From Planctomycetota bacterium (lineage in GTDB: Bacteria > Planctomycetota > MHYJ01 > WSZJ01), in contig WSZJ01000028.1 in assembly GCA_009773755.1 (NCBI GenBank), forward strand, positions 1 through 33,953: DNA of 33,953 bases. Reading direction: 5' to 3'. The stretch's first letter is position 1. Every line of letters begins with the position of its first letter. Both the position numbers and the translations under genes were made by a program. Under the pieces are notes generated by a model. The model worked only from the letters and a program-made list of their open reading frames with translations. It was not told where the DNA came from and ran no database searches. Shown here in pieces: positions 1 through 8,243 of the stretch.

Positions 1-1
1 T

Positions 2-1309
2 GAATCCCCCGACAAGGCGCCCGTCGCCTCCGGCCGTCGCTGGTGGCTGTACGTTCCGCTCGGCTGCGCCGGATTTGCGATCGTCATGTTCCTGCTCGGA
101 TGGGCCGTCATCTCGGGACGCGCGCGGTCGCGCTGGAAGGAGTTCGGCCCGCGGCATGCGCAGCTCAAGGCGCGCGTGCAGGGGCGCGACGGCGCGCGCG
201 AGCCCCTCGAGGGCCCCGTCCTCCAGGGGAACGCGTTTCCCGGGTACGTCGCCGCCTCCGCCGCGCTCGGGAAAATGACGGGAGACGGCAAGAAGGCGAT
301 CGACGAGCTGCTCGCCGGCCGCGGTAATCCCGAGGAGAAGGCGAAAGGCTTCGCGGCCCTGGACGCTCACGCCGGCGATCTTGAAGCGCTCCGGAAGGCC
401 ACGCACCTGTCCTCCTACCAGGACAGCCTGAACTGGGACGCCGGATGGGCCGCTACCCTGGATTGGATCGCTCCCTTCCGTTTCTCGGCCCGCGTCCTCG
501 AGGCTTCCGCACGGCGCCGGCGCGAGGCCGGCGACCTCGACGGCGCGATCGACGATGTCGCGGCACTTGCGCAGATCGGCGTCGACACCGCTTCATCCGG
601 CCCCGCGATCTGTTATCTCGTGGGCGTCGCGGTGCTGCGGATGGCCACGACGCAGGGCGGCGCGCTCGCCGCAGAGCCTTCGCTGACCACGGCCCAGGCC
701 GCACGACTTGCGCGGCTCTGCGAACGGGCAGAAGCGGCGCTTCGCCCCCTCGAGGAGATCCTCGAGTCGGAACACCTGATGATCAACGAGACTCTCGCGG
801 CGATTGCGGAAGGGCGGGAGAGCATGGACGGGCTGGGGTTCCCGGCGGCGACCCGCTTCCTCGCGTGGCGGCACGGGTTTTCCTGGCGCGTCGTTGCGGC
901 CGACGTCGACGAGGCCTTCGCGCGCATCAGTGCGCAGGGGCGCGAGATGTCCGCGCGGCGTTGGCACGAGGCCAAGGACGCGTACGACAGGACCGAAAAG
1001 GAATGGCGGAAGGACACGTTTCTTTCGCTGCTCTACACGGCGAACTCCTCGATCGACCGCTCCGGCCGCTCCATCCGTGCCCGCCTCCGCATGGTCCGCG
1101 CCGTCGCCCACGAAGGCGCAACCGGAGCCCCGCTCGCTCCCGTCCCCGAAGATCCGTTCACGCTCGCGCCGCTTCACCGCCGAGACTCCCCGGAATCCAC
1201 GCTGTGGTGGTCCGAGTGGACCGACGGCGACCAGGGCGGCACAGGGAAGTTCGAGGAGGATCCCCAGAGCGGCGGCGACATTCCGCTGGAGTGGAGAAAG
1301 GTGAAGTGA
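2..1309 (+). CDS. Membrane-anchored hypothetical protein, 5'-truncated by window edge
   Basis: The reading frame is open from base 2, so the true start lies outside the window; an internal ATG at 86 falls inside the membrane segment and is not the start. The visible protein begins with a short polar stretch, then Arg-Arg-Trp-Trp and one hydrophobic segment (about residues 15-38), followed by a roughly 395-residue non-cytoplasmic domain rich in Arg, Ala and Glu. It is a clear paralogue of the next gene: the same RRWW-membrane-RxRWK start, the same central 'GDLDxAxD' helix region, and the same C-terminus with DPFTLAPLHRR, DGDQGG and GDIPLEW. In planctomycetes, anchored proteins of unknown function often end in a comparable DPF..PL / DGxDGG motif; that comparison is from memory. 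No catalytic motif is visible and the function is unknown. The stop is one base before the next ATG, so the two genes are probably co-transcribed. Confidence 0.8.
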   Translation, partial: ESPDKAPVASGRRWWLYVPLGCAGFAIVMFLLGWAVISGRARSRWKEFGPRHAQLKARVQGRDGAREPLEGPVLQGNAFPGYVAASAALGKMTGDGKKAIDELLAGRGNPEEKAKGFAALDAHAGDLEALRKATHLSSYQDSLNWDAGWAATLDWIAPFRFSARVLEASARRRREAGDLDGAIDDVAALAQIGVDTASSGPAICYLVGVAVLRMATTQGGALAAEPSLTTAQAARLARLCERAEAALRPLEEILESEHLMINETLAAIAEGRESMDGLGFPAATRFLAWRHGFSWRVVAADVDEAFARISAQGREMSARRWHEAKDAYDRTEKEWRKDTFLSLLYTANSSIDRSGRSIRARLRMVRAVAHEGATGAPLAPVPEDPFTLAPLHRRDSPESTLWWSEWTDGDQGGTGKFEEDPQSGGDIPLEWRKVK

Positions 1310-1310
1310 C

Positions 1311-2564
1311 ATGGCCGAAGAACGGGAGCCGGAAGACACGCGGGTGAGGACGAAGCGGCGCCGCTGGTGGATCTGGCTGCCGGCGTGGTGCTTCGGACTG
1401 CTTCTGCTCACGGGGCTCGTGTGGTGGGCGGTCGCGGGCGGGATGGGGCGCGCGCGCTGGAAGGCACTCCAGGCGAAGCACACCGAGCTGCGGACGAAGG
1501 TGCTCTCGGCATCGCCGGCGCGCCGGCCGCTCGAGGGTGAGGCCGTGCCGGGAAACGCCTGGAAGCACTACGAGGACGCGGCGGCGGCGTACGAGAAGCT
1601 GTCGATGAAAGAGAAGGACCAGTTGATGGCGGCAACCTATTCGAAGGCGAAGCCCGAGCAGTTCGCGCTCGCGTTCGCAGTTCTCGAGACCCATCCGGAA
1701 ATCTTTGCAGCGGTGCGAGAAGGCGCGAAATGCGACACGTTTGACCCGCCCTACCAGTGGGAGCTCGGGGCGGACATGCCGCTCGATTGGCTGCCGCACC
1801 GCCGACTGCTTTCCCGGCTCCTGGTGATTGAAACGCGACGCCGGCGAAGCGAGGGCGACCTCGACGCCGCGCTCGACTGCGTCGCGCTGGGATTCCAGGT
1901 CGGCGCCGACTGCGGCAGTTCCGGCGTCTTCATCTGCTGGCTCGTCGGCGTCGCCGCCCGTGGAATCGTCATGGCGCAAGCGGGCCCGATCGCATCGGAC
2001 CCCGCGCTCACCGCGGCCCAGGCCGGGCGTCTCGAGAAGCTGATGGAGAGGCTGGAAGACGAACTTCTCCCGCTTCACCTCTCCATGCAGGCCGACCGCC
2101 TTTCCATGCAATTCACGATTCTGCGGAACGAGGGAGGGTCGATCGCCGCATTTCAGGCGGGAACCACCGCTACCAGCGGCCTCGCGGGCCTCAAGACAAG
2201 GCATGAGCTCACCTGGCGGCACGGCTACTCGTGGCGCCTCGCCCACAAGAATTTCTTCGCCTCGGTCCAGTCCGATCCGATTCTCGACATGCTCCTGTTC
2301 GAGCCCGCCGGGTGCGACGACAGCGGTCGCTCCGGGCTTGCGCGCATCCGGCTCATCCGCGCCCTGTGCCACGAGCGCAGGACCGGCGCGCCGGAAAATC
2401 CGCTTCCGCTCGACCCGCACACCCGGTTGCCGCTTCATCGCCGCGTCGACCCGGACAAAACTGTTTATTGGGCCGAAGGCGCGGATGGCGACCAGGGAGG
2501 CAAAGGGGAATTCGACCCGAACTCCTCGAACTCGGGCGACATCGTGCTCGAGTGGAAAAAGTAG
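1311..2564 (+). CDS. Membrane-anchored hypothetical protein, paralogue of upstream gene
   Basis: A 417-residue protein whose ATG sits one base after the stop of the preceding gene; the start matches the paralogue's architecture. The N-terminus is charged (residues 1-21), then one membrane segment (about 22-45, WWIWLPAWCFGLLLLTGLVW region), then a long extracytoplasmic domain. Shared blocks with the upstream paralogue include RxRWKxLxxKH, LPGN-type text near residue 80, 'RRxSEGDLDAALD', 'GVFICWLVGVAARG' and the C-terminal DPHTRLPLHRR, DGDQGG and DIVLEW. The central block (an iterated helix followed by a small-residue-rich hydrophobic helix) resembles large planctomycete families of unknown function. 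No enzyme motif is recognised. The tandem pair looks like a gene duplication. It ends 7 bases from the converging stop of the serine hydrolase on the other strand, with no terminator in between. Confidence 0.85.
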   Translation: MAEEREPEDTRVRTKRRRWWIWLPAWCFGLLLLTGLVWWAVAGGMGRARWKALQAKHTELRTKVLSASPARRPLEGEAVPGNAWKHYEDAAAAYEKLSMKEKDQLMAATYSKAKPEQFALAFAVLETHPEIFAAVREGAKCDTFDPPYQWELGADMPLDWLPHRRLLSRLLVIETRRRRSEGDLDAALDCVALGFQVGADCGSSGVFICWLVGVAARGIVMAQAGPIASDPALTAAQAGRLEKLMERLEDELLPLHLSMQADRLSMQFTILRNEGGSIAAFQAGTTATSGLAGLKTRHELTWRHGYSWRLAHKNFFASVQSDPILDMLLFEPAGCDDSGRSGLARIRLIRALCHERRTGAPENPLPLDPHTRLPLHRRVDPDKTVYWAEGADGDQGGKGEFDPNSSNSGDIVLEWKK

Positions 2565-2571
2565 GTTCGGT

Positions 2572-3816
2572 CTACCGACCGCTCTTCGCCATCAGATCGA
2601 TCGCCGACTGCACGAGAGCGAAGAGCCGGTTTTCCTGCACGGGGTCTTTCGTGTCGTTCCAGCCGAACGACGCCGCGAACCACGCGCCGTCGTCGCGCTT
2701 CAGGAGATACGTCAGATTCAGCACCCCGGGCTCGGAACCGCCCTCGAAACCGCAGTAGGGCCAGACATCCTTGCGGATGTCGAGCCCGCGGTTGACCGCG
2801 AGAACGCCGAGCGCGGCCTCGTCGTTCTGCTTGCGAAACCAGTCCATCGCTTTGCAGAGGTCGGCGCCGGAAGCGAACCACTCGATCTTTGAGATCGCGC
2901 CGGGCTTGGCCCACATGGCGACTTTCGAGCGTTCGAACGCCTTGATTTCCCTGTCCAGCATGGCGCGCCGGCCGGCTTCGTCGGCCTTCAGATACGCCTT
3001 GCGGAGGTCTTTGCTCGACCGGAGTTTGAAGAGTTCGCAGGTGGAGAGGAACGGGCGCGACTTCGCGGCGTCGGCGTTCCCCATCGCGTCCATCGCTTTC
3101 TCCACCTTCTCCCGACCCGCTGCAAACAGAAGGTGATCGGCCGCGGTGTTGTCGCTGATCGAAATCATCTCCACCGCGAGCGTGTGCAGCGTCACCGGCG
3201 CGTTCGCCGGCCAGTTCTGCATCACGCCGGACGGGAGACTCTTCCACGCTTCCTTCAGCGTCACGACCTCATCCCACTTGCGCTTGTCTTCGACCAGCGC
3301 GCCGAGCACGTAAAGCTTGAAGGCGCTTCCGATCGCAAGCTGCCGGTCAGGCTCGAGTTCCGCGATGGTCTTCGGCGCGTCGCCGAGGCGCACCGCCTTG
3401 AAGGACATTTTCCCGGGGAATTGTTTCAGGGCCGCGACGACGTCCTCCATCGTCTCCATCGGGACGCGCGCCGGACCGAGGAACAGGCCTGTGATCCGGT
3501 AAGGCTCCTCGGCCTCGATGTTCAGAGTGACGGTGACTACGGAGCGGTCGCTCAACGCGAAATCGAAGCGGCCGGAGGACTCGCCGTCGCGGTCGAGCGG
3601 GCGGACTTCGACGACTTTGCCGTGGTCCTTGAAGCCCTGGACGAACAGGTCGTGGATCTGCTTTGAGGGCACGGCTTCGAGGAATTCTTCGGAGAAGAGT
3701 TCCTCGTAGTCCTGAGGGTCCTCGCAGACGAGGGCGGCGACTTTCTTCGCGACTTCGTCGAGAGCGCCGTCGAGAGGAGGGCAGGCCAGGAGAGTGGTGA
3801 TGAGTAGCGTGAGCAT
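2572..3816 (-). CDS. Serine hydrolase, class A beta-lactamase fold (ORF12-like)
   Basis: A 414-residue protein with a short hydrophobic N-terminus (MLTLLITTLLAC) that may be a signal or lipoprotein peptide. Residues about 20-115 form a small alpha/beta domain like the NTF2-like N-domain of ORF12-type serine hydrolases. Residues about 120-410 are the beta-lactamase-type domain. The catalytic S-x-x-K motif is S164-A-F-K167 and the SDN motif is S221-D222-N223. The third motif reads F357-E-G-G-S-E-P-G364, where this subfamily usually has K-G-G-S-E-P-G, so the motif-3 lysine appears replaced by Glu358. Relatives include penicillin-binding esterases and the clavulanate-cluster protein ORF12, so resistance should not be assumed; a periplasmic esterase or peptidase role is equally likely. 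GGAG lies 6 bases before the ATG. It is divergent from the esterase lipoprotein gene. Confidence 0.85.
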   Translation of the reverse strand: MLTLLITTLLACPPLDGALDEVAKKVAALVCEDPQDYEELFSEEFLEAVPSKQIHDLFVQGFKDHGKVVEVRPLDRDGESSGRFDFALSDRSVVTVTLNIEAEEPYRITGLFLGPARVPMETMEDVVAALKQFPGKMSFKAVRLGDAPKTIAELEPDRQLAIGSAFKLYVLGALVEDKRKWDEVVTLKEAWKSLPSGVMQNWPANAPVTLHTLAVEMISISDNTAADHLLFAAGREKVEKAMDAMGNADAAKSRPFLSTCELFKLRSSKDLRKAYLKADEAGRRAMLDREIKAFERSKVAMWAKPGAISKIEWFASGADLCKAMDWFRKQNDEAALGVLAVNRGLDIRKDVWPYCGFEGGSEPGVLNLTYLLKRDDGAWFAASFGWNDTKDPVQENRLFALVQSAIDLMAKSGR

Positions 3817-3924
3817 CGCGGCTCCGGGAATGGGGGAGGTGGTGATGAAGGGACTGATAGAGAATATGAAATGTGGGAGGTTGCTCCGGGTTTTCCGCGG
3901 GTCCTGGGCGCCGGACCGTCAGTA

Positions 3925-4027
3925 CTATTCTCTTTTATTCTCGTTATTCGCGACCCGTCTTTGTTTTCGCAGGTTGCGCATGGCAGAGCAGAGGTAACAA
4001 AGACTGGTCGCGAATAAAGGAGAATAG
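3925..4027. repeat. Imperfect inverted repeat in divergent intergenic region
   Basis: The left arm (3925-3965) and right arm (3997-4027) are complementary: the right arm, reversed, reads CTATTCTC..TTATTCGCGACC.GTCTTTGTT and the left arm contains the same words with a short insertion (TCGTTATT duplication). The arms are A/T-rich, unlike the surrounding GC-rich coding DNA. Because the flanking genes diverge, a terminator role is unlikely; a dispersed palindromic repeat or a structured regulatory region fits better. Confidence 0.65.
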
Positions 4028-4058
4028 AAACTAATACGGACAAGTGTATAACCGGAAC

Positions 4059-4988
4059 ATGAAACCAGCGCGGATTCTGAATGTTGCCGTCACGGCCGGC
4101 CTGCTTCTCGGCGCCTGCTTCGCTTCGCCGGGTTGCGCCGTTCCCTCCGAGACCTGCTCGATCAAGACTTCGGACGGCCACGAGCGCGATTACCGGCTCT
4201 TTGTCCCGGACAATCTCCCCTCAGGCCCCCGCCCTCTCGTCGTCGTCCTCCATGGCGGCGGCGGCGCAGGCCGCGGAATGGAACGCTTCAGCGGCTTCGA
4301 CGAGCTCGCCGGGAAGGAAGGATTTCTGGTCGCTTACCCCGACGGCCACAACCGGAACTGGAACGACGGCCGCTCGAGCCAGGCGCTCGACGAGCAGCGC
4401 GAGGGAGTCGACGACGGCGCGTTCATCGCGGCGATGATCGACGAAATTGCCGCGCGGCAGGCGGTGGACCCGAAGCGCATCTACGTGACCGGCGTCTCGA
4501 ACGGCGGGTTCATGTCGCACACCCTCGGGAATCGCTTCCCCGACAGATTCGCCGCGATCGCGCCGGTCATCGGCGGAGTTTCGCCGCTCGTGGAGAAGAA
4601 CTTCGGCCGCGGCGCCGTGGCCGTGCTCATCATCCAGGGAACGGAGGATCCGCTTGTGCCCTACGGCGGCGGAAGTGTCGCCAAGGACCGTGGCGAGCTG
4701 ATCGACACCGTCGCCGCGGCGAAGCTCTGGGCGGCTCGCAACGGCTGCACCGCCGACTCCGGCGACGCCGACATGCCCGACAAGGACTCCGACGACGGGT
4801 GCAAGCCGAAGCGGCGCGTGTGGAGCGGCGGGGAAGCGCCGGTGGAACTGCGCACGGTAGTCGGGATGGGGCACACGTGGCCCGGAGGCAGTCAGTATCT
4901 GCCGACGGCGTGGATCGGGCCGGTTTGCGAGGATTTTGACGCGACGAAGGACATCTGGGAGTTCTTCAAGGCGAATCCGAAGCGTTGA
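4059..4988 (+). CDS. Exported esterase lipoprotein, PHB depolymerase / feruloyl esterase family
   Basis: A 309-residue alpha/beta hydrolase of the LpqC/PHB-depolymerase-like group (COG3509 type). The chosen ATG follows an in-frame GTG at 4044 that would add five residues; ATG gives a proper signal peptide, MKPARIL..AGLLLGAC, with lipobox L-G-A-C20 (a second possible one is S-P-G-C26). The oxyanion-loop motif is H65-G-G-G-G. The nucleophile elbow is G145-V-S147-N-G149, the acid is D197 in GTEDPLVPY and the base H272 in GMGHTWPGG; all three are typical for the family. It probably hydrolyses ester bonds in polyesters or plant-derived feruloylated or acetylated polysaccharides at the cell surface; the substrate cannot be read from sequence. 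Its stop codon directly abuts the converging stop of the Rieske gene, with no spacer. Confidence 0.9.
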   Translation: MKPARILNVAVTAGLLLGACFASPGCAVPSETCSIKTSDGHERDYRLFVPDNLPSGPRPLVVVLHGGGGAGRGMERFSGFDELAGKEGFLVAYPDGHNRNWNDGRSSQALDEQREGVDDGAFIAAMIDEIAARQAVDPKRIYVTGVSNGGFMSHTLGNRFPDRFAAIAPVIGGVSPLVEKNFGRGAVAVLIIQGTEDPLVPYGGGSVAKDRGELIDTVAAAKLWAARNGCTADSGDADMPDKDSDDGCKPKRRVWSGGEAPVELRTVVGMGHTWPGGSQYLPTAWIGPVCEDFDATKDIWEFFKANPKR

Positions 4989-5435
4989 TCAACTGCGAGG
5001 CGTTATCCGCAGCTTCTCACCCTCGATCCCGACGTCGTACCGCTTGAGGGGCGCTTTCGCGGGAGGCTTCTCGACGGCGCCGTCGACGAAGAAGCGAGAC
5101 CCGTGCTCTTCGCACCAGATGTCATTGCGGTCCTTGTCGTAGAAGAGCTGTCCTCGTTTGTGCGTGCAGCGCCCTTCGGTTGCGTGGAGGCCGACCTGGT
5201 CTTTCCAGATCAGAACGATCGCGCCGCTCGCGAGCGTTACCCTCGCCTGGTCGCCCGGTGCGCGGATCGCCGCAGGAGTTTCTACGAGCTCGCCCGGTGG
5301 TTTCTCCGTTCCGCCGCCCGCCGGCTGATCAGACGGCGGATTGGCGGGCTCCTGCGTTTTCTCTTCGCTGCTGCAACCGCACAGGAAGCAGGAGGCGGTG
5401 AGTCCAGCGACGAACTCGCGGCGGGACAGGTCCAT
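4989..5435 (-). CDS. Tat-exported Rieske [2Fe-2S] protein
   Basis: A 148-residue protein with an N-terminal Tat-like motif S-R-R-E-F (residues 4-8), a short hydrophobic stretch and a lipobox-like L18-C19-G20-C21. A Pro/Gly/Glu-rich linker (about residues 22-55) leads to a Rieske fold. The cluster ligands are C90-x-H92 (RCTHKRG) and C108-x-x-H111 (WCEEHGSRF), the usual two-Cys/two-His set. It lacks the disulfide cysteines of bc1-type Rieske proteins, so it looks like a ferredoxin-type Rieske subunit used for electron transfer at the membrane; no partner oxidase or reductase is encoded nearby. GGAGG precedes the ATG. It lies 68 bases downstream of thiE on the same strand and could be read through from it. 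Confidence 0.9.
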   Translation of the reverse strand: MDLSRREFVAGLTASCFLCGCSSEEKTQEPANPPSDQPAGGGTEKPPGELVETPAAIRAPGDQARVTLASGAIVLIWKDQVGLHATEGRCTHKRGQLFYDKDRNDIWCEEHGSRFFVDGAVEKPPAKAPLKRYDVGIEGEKLRITPRS

Positions 5436-5503
5436 TCGCGGCCTCCTCGGGTGTGAAACATCAAGATATCACTGTTACCGCGTTTCAGCGTTCGCGGTCT
5501 CCG

Positions 5504-6505
5504 TTATCGGTTCCCCGCCTGTCGCAGCCTGGAAGCCATCATTCGCGCCGCCCTTTCGGGGTCGTCTGCAGCCGCCAGCGCAGTCCCCACGGCAACGCGA
5601 GTTGCGCCCGCGCGAATGACCTGCTGCAGGTTCTTCTCCGTGATTCCACCGATCGCGAAGAACGGCATTCCGCGCTTCACTGCCCGCCTGACAGATTCCA
5701 GACCCGCGGGCTTGAGCCCCGGCTTCTGCAGCGAGACGAAGACCGGCCCCGCCGAGACATAGTCCGCGCCCGCGACCGGGTCGCGCGAAGAGTGAACCGT
5801 GACGCCGAGGATGCGCGCGGGGCCGATGAGGGCGCGGGCGTCGGCGATCGACAGGTCGTCTTCGCCGACATGCACTCCGTCGGCATCGCAGAGCGGGACG
5901 AGACCGACGCGATCGTTGAGGATGAGGACCGGCGCAATTTTGCGGAGGGCCCGGGCGCGCTTCAGGAATTCGCGGTCGCCCAGCGCCTTCTCGCGAAGCT
6001 GGATCGCGTCCACGCCGCCTTTCACCAGGCGTCTCGCTGTTTCCAGCCAGGGACGACGGCAGAGCGCTTCGGTCAGAAGCGCCATCAGCCGGACGCCGGC
6101 CAGGCGGCGAGCGGGACCGTGGAGCGCGGCCTGCTGGGCCTCGTAGGCGTCGAATCGGAGTCGGGCTGCTTCGCGGGCGATCGGCGGGCGCACGGCCTTG
6201 AGGTGCTCTTCGAGGGAACGAAGCGCTTCTTGCAGCCTGCGAGCATTCGCCGCCGCGATTTCGTTCGGATTCCGGGCGGGCGCAGCCTGATCGCGGGCGC
6301 CTGGATCTGCCGCGACGTGGCGAGACCTGGAAAGTGGACCCAGGCGGGCTTCGAGTGTTCCGACGGAACGGCGCAAGAGCTGCCACTTTTTCGATAGTGC
6401 GGGATCATGGAGAAGGAATCGGGCCTGGTCCTCGAGGACGCGCGCCGCCTCGCGGGCGCGGTTGAAATTCGCATCGAGGAGGGCCAGCAGAGAAGAGGGG
6501 GGCAT
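5504..6505 (-). CDS. thiE: Thiamine-phosphate synthase with N-terminal extension domain
   Basis: Joins hydroxymethylpyrimidine diphosphate and thiazole phosphate to thiamine phosphate in the cytoplasm. The ATG at 6505 is preferred because the recognisable N-terminal domain (ALLDANFNRAREAARVLED) begins there; the longer open frame to 6679 adds about 58 residues of no family character. The protein is 333 residues. Residues 1-120 are the helical domain found in front of ThiE in cyanobacteria, Aquificota and planctomycetes. Residues about 137-330 are the TIM-barrel synthase with Q-L-R-E-K (169-173), L-N-D-R (196-199), DGVHVGEDDL, GVTVHSS, GPVF (253-256) and AIGGI (284-288). The loop after GPVF (VSLQKPGLKP) replaces the more usual Thr/Ser-rich phosphate loop. 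No TPP riboswitch core is visible upstream. Confidence 0.93.
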   Translation of the reverse strand: MPPSSLLALLDANFNRAREAARVLEDQARFLLHDPALSKKWQLLRRSVGTLEARLGPLSRSRHVAADPGARDQAAPARNPNEIAAANARRLQEALRSLEEHLKAVRPPIAREAARLRFDAYEAQQAALHGPARRLAGVRLMALLTEALCRRPWLETARRLVKGGVDAIQLREKALGDREFLKRARALRKIAPVLILNDRVGLVPLCDADGVHVGEDDLSIADARALIGPARILGVTVHSSRDPVAGADYVSAGPVFVSLQKPGLKPAGLESVRRAVKRGMPFFAIGGITEKNLQQVIRAGATRVAVGTALAAADDPERAARMMASRLRQAGNR

Positions 6506-6547
6506 GAGGGGGGCGAATCGTAACGCGAGAGCTTGTGGAAGGGAAGT

Positions 6548-6597
6548 CGCAGGGGGACCTGCGAAAGGCAGGAGGTCGCGTGTAAAACAAGCCTCCT
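6548..6597. other. Two short inverted repeats in the thiE/STN divergent region
   Basis: CGCAGG (6548-6553) pairs with CCTGCG (6558-6563) across a GGGA loop, and AGGAGG (6570-6575) pairs with CCTCCT (6592-6597). On the minus strand both would lie in a thiE leader. They do not match the TPP riboswitch consensus. A regulatory role is only possible, not shown. Confidence 0.35.
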
Positions 6598-6723
6598 TTC
6601 CGTGCAAAAGAGTACGTTTGTAAATTCCCTTGTGCGAACTGGCGCAAAACACGCCAATCAGGCCACTTCCAGCGGGCACAGCCCTTGCTTTTAGCCTCTC
6701 AGCACCGAAACCGGAGACCCGAC

Positions 6724-7461
6724 ATGCGCCTCGTCACTTCCTGGCTTGCCGTTGCCATTTTCTCGCTTCCCGCGTTCGCCGAAGACGCCAAGCTTCCGGG
6801 CGATCCCAAGAAAGAGGAGAAGAAGGAAGTCAAGAAGGAGGCAGAGAAGCTGCTTTCGCCCGAATTCGACGAGGCGCCGCTTGCCGACCTGCTCTCGTGG
6901 CTCTCGCGCGAAGTCGGGTTCGAGTACGACCTGACCAAGGCGGCGCAGAAGCTGTCGAAGCGGGGGTTAGAGAAGGTCAAGGTGATCGCGAAGGACAAGA
7001 CGGCGCGCGAGATTCTCGACATGGCGCTGGCGCAGCTTCACCTGTCGTGGGCGGAGAAAGTTACGGGGCAGATCAAGATCATGTCGAGCGACGAGTATGT
7101 GAAGGACGCGGTGCTGGAGCTGTACGACGTGCGCGAGATCCTGAACAAGATCACGGATTTCGCGGGGCCTGACAGCTCGCTGGTGAAGAAGGGTGACGAA
7201 AAGAAGGCTGACGGGTCGTCCCCCGGCGGGCATGCGTTCGAAGATCCGCCGGACGAAGAGAAGGAGAAGGAGCGGCCGAAGAAGCCGATTGAGGATCCGG
7301 ACAAGCTGAAGCAACTTCTGAAAAACGGATCGGGCGGCGACGAGGCGTGGGGGGAGGGCACGAGCATGGATCTGGTCAACGGCATCCTGTACGTAAAGGC
7401 GCCGTGGAAGCTGCAGAACAAGGTCCGTACGCTTCTGAACCAGTTCCGGCAGTTCAAGTAG
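6724..7461 (+). CDS. Exported STN/secretin-N0-like domain protein (paralogue 1 of 3)
   Basis: A 245-residue exported protein. ATG 6724 is chosen over an upstream frame extension because it gives a clean signal peptide (MRLVTSWLAVAIFSLPAFA, cleavage before EDA) and has GGAG ahead. A Lys/Glu-rich linker (about 20-42) leads to an STN-like region (about 43-115: 'FDEAPLADLLSWLSREVGF', then 'AREILDMAL..LHLSW') as in the N0 domain of secretins and TonB receptors. A 'LELYDVREIL' strand follows, then a variable acidic insert with EKEKERPKKP, and a C-terminal block SMDLVNGILYVKAP..LQNKVRTLLNQFRQFK resembling a secretin N1/N3 subdomain. It has no beta-barrel. It shares layout and the terminal R-Q-F-K with the two downstream genes but is the most diverged of the three. 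Probably a periplasmic adaptor; function unknown. Confidence 0.8.
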   Translation: MRLVTSWLAVAIFSLPAFAEDAKLPGDPKKEEKKEVKKEAEKLLSPEFDEAPLADLLSWLSREVGFEYDLTKAAQKLSKRGLEKVKVIAKDKTAREILDMALAQLHLSWAEKVTGQIKIMSSDEYVKDAVLELYDVREILNKITDFAGPDSSLVKKGDEKKADGSSPGGHAFEDPPDEEKEKERPKKPIEDPDKLKQLLKNGSGGDEAWGEGTSMDLVNGILYVKAPWKLQNKVRTLLNQFRQFK

Positions 7462-7469
7462 TCCTCACG

Positions 7470-7495
7470 GCGTTCGCGGCGAGTGCCGCGAGCGC
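7470..7495 (+). other. Stem-loop between paralogues 1 and 2
   Basis: An 11-bp stem (7470-7480 with 7485-7495, one G-U pair) closes a GAGT tetraloop right after the stop of the first STN gene. No T-run follows, so it is not a classic intrinsic terminator; it may stabilise or attenuate the message. Confidence 0.5.
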
Positions 7496-7532
7496 ATCCC
7501 ACAGACCCGGGGGGGCCTTGGAGGCACCGGTC

Positions 7533-8210
7533 ATGAGCTGGAAAATGGCAGTGATGTTTCTTGCAGGGGCGCTGTTTGCGCCCTCCTGGGCGGACGACGC
7601 CGACGACACCAAGGCGAAGATCCTGAACAGGCTGGAGAACACGAAGATCAGCCTGGATTTCAAGGACACGAACCTGGATGAAGTAATCGACTTCCTGCAC
7701 GAAGTGACGAACATCAACTTCGTCTTGTCGAAGGACGTGCGCGAGAAGTGCAAGAACGGCGAGCTGAAGGTGGACGTGAAGCTCTCGGACATGCCGCTCA
7801 AGTCCGCGCTCAAGCTCATGCTGGAAATGCACGACCTGACGGTCGTATTCCGCAGCGGCGTGCTGCTGGTCGAAACGAAGGAAGAACGCGGCGGCGAGGT
7901 CGAGATGAAGATGTACGACGTCAAGGACCTGATGATGAAGATCGAGGACTTCCCGGCGCCCGTGATCGAGCTGGAGTCGACGGATGATGCGCCGATCGGG
8001 ATTTCGATCGGCCCTGACGACGGCGGACATCCCTTCACCTCGGTCGACTCGCTCGTCAACATCATCCGCAACGCGACCGGAGGCGACTCCACGTGGGGGA
8101 AGGACGGCGTTTCGGTCGACATTCAGAACGGCCTGCTGATCGTGGTTCACAATCCCGAAGTTCAGAAGGAAGTGCAGCAGCTCATTCTGTCGCTGAGACA
8201 GTTCAAATAG
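7533..8210 (+). CDS. Exported STN/secretin-N0-like domain protein (paralogue 2 of 3)
   Basis: A 225-residue protein starting at ATG 7533 with GGAGG nine bases upstream; the longer frame from 7347 overlaps the preceding gene. The signal peptide is MSWKMAVMFLAGALFAPSWA, cleaved before DDADD. Residues about 28-105 carry the STN/N0-like fold: 'ISLDFKDTNLDEVIDFLHE', 'INFVLSK', 'LSDMPLKSALKLMLE' and 'VVFRSGVLLVETKEE'. The strand MKMYDVKDLMMKI resembles the hinge found after N0 in PilQ/GspD. The C-terminal block (SLVNIIRNATGGDSTWGKDG to LRQFK) looks like a second small secretin-type subdomain. It is strongly similar to the next gene, including the DDADDTKA start of the mature protein. No secretin barrel or membrane helix is present, so it is a soluble periplasmic protein whose partner is unknown. 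Confidence 0.85.
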   Translation: MSWKMAVMFLAGALFAPSWADDADDTKAKILNRLENTKISLDFKDTNLDEVIDFLHEVTNINFVLSKDVREKCKNGELKVDVKLSDMPLKSALKLMLEMHDLTVVFRSGVLLVETKEERGGEVEMKMYDVKDLMMKIEDFPAPVIELESTDDAPIGISIGPDDGGHPFTSVDSLVNIIRNATGGDSTWGKDGVSVDIQNGLLIVVHNPEVQKEVQQLILSLRQFK

Positions 8211-8243
8211 CCGGCCGGCACGTGCCGCTTTCCGTCCGTACCT

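Noticed and set aside
6506..6679. TPP riboswitch before thiE
   Set aside because: The conserved CTGAGA and ACCTGATC-type core is absent; only short stem-loops are visible.
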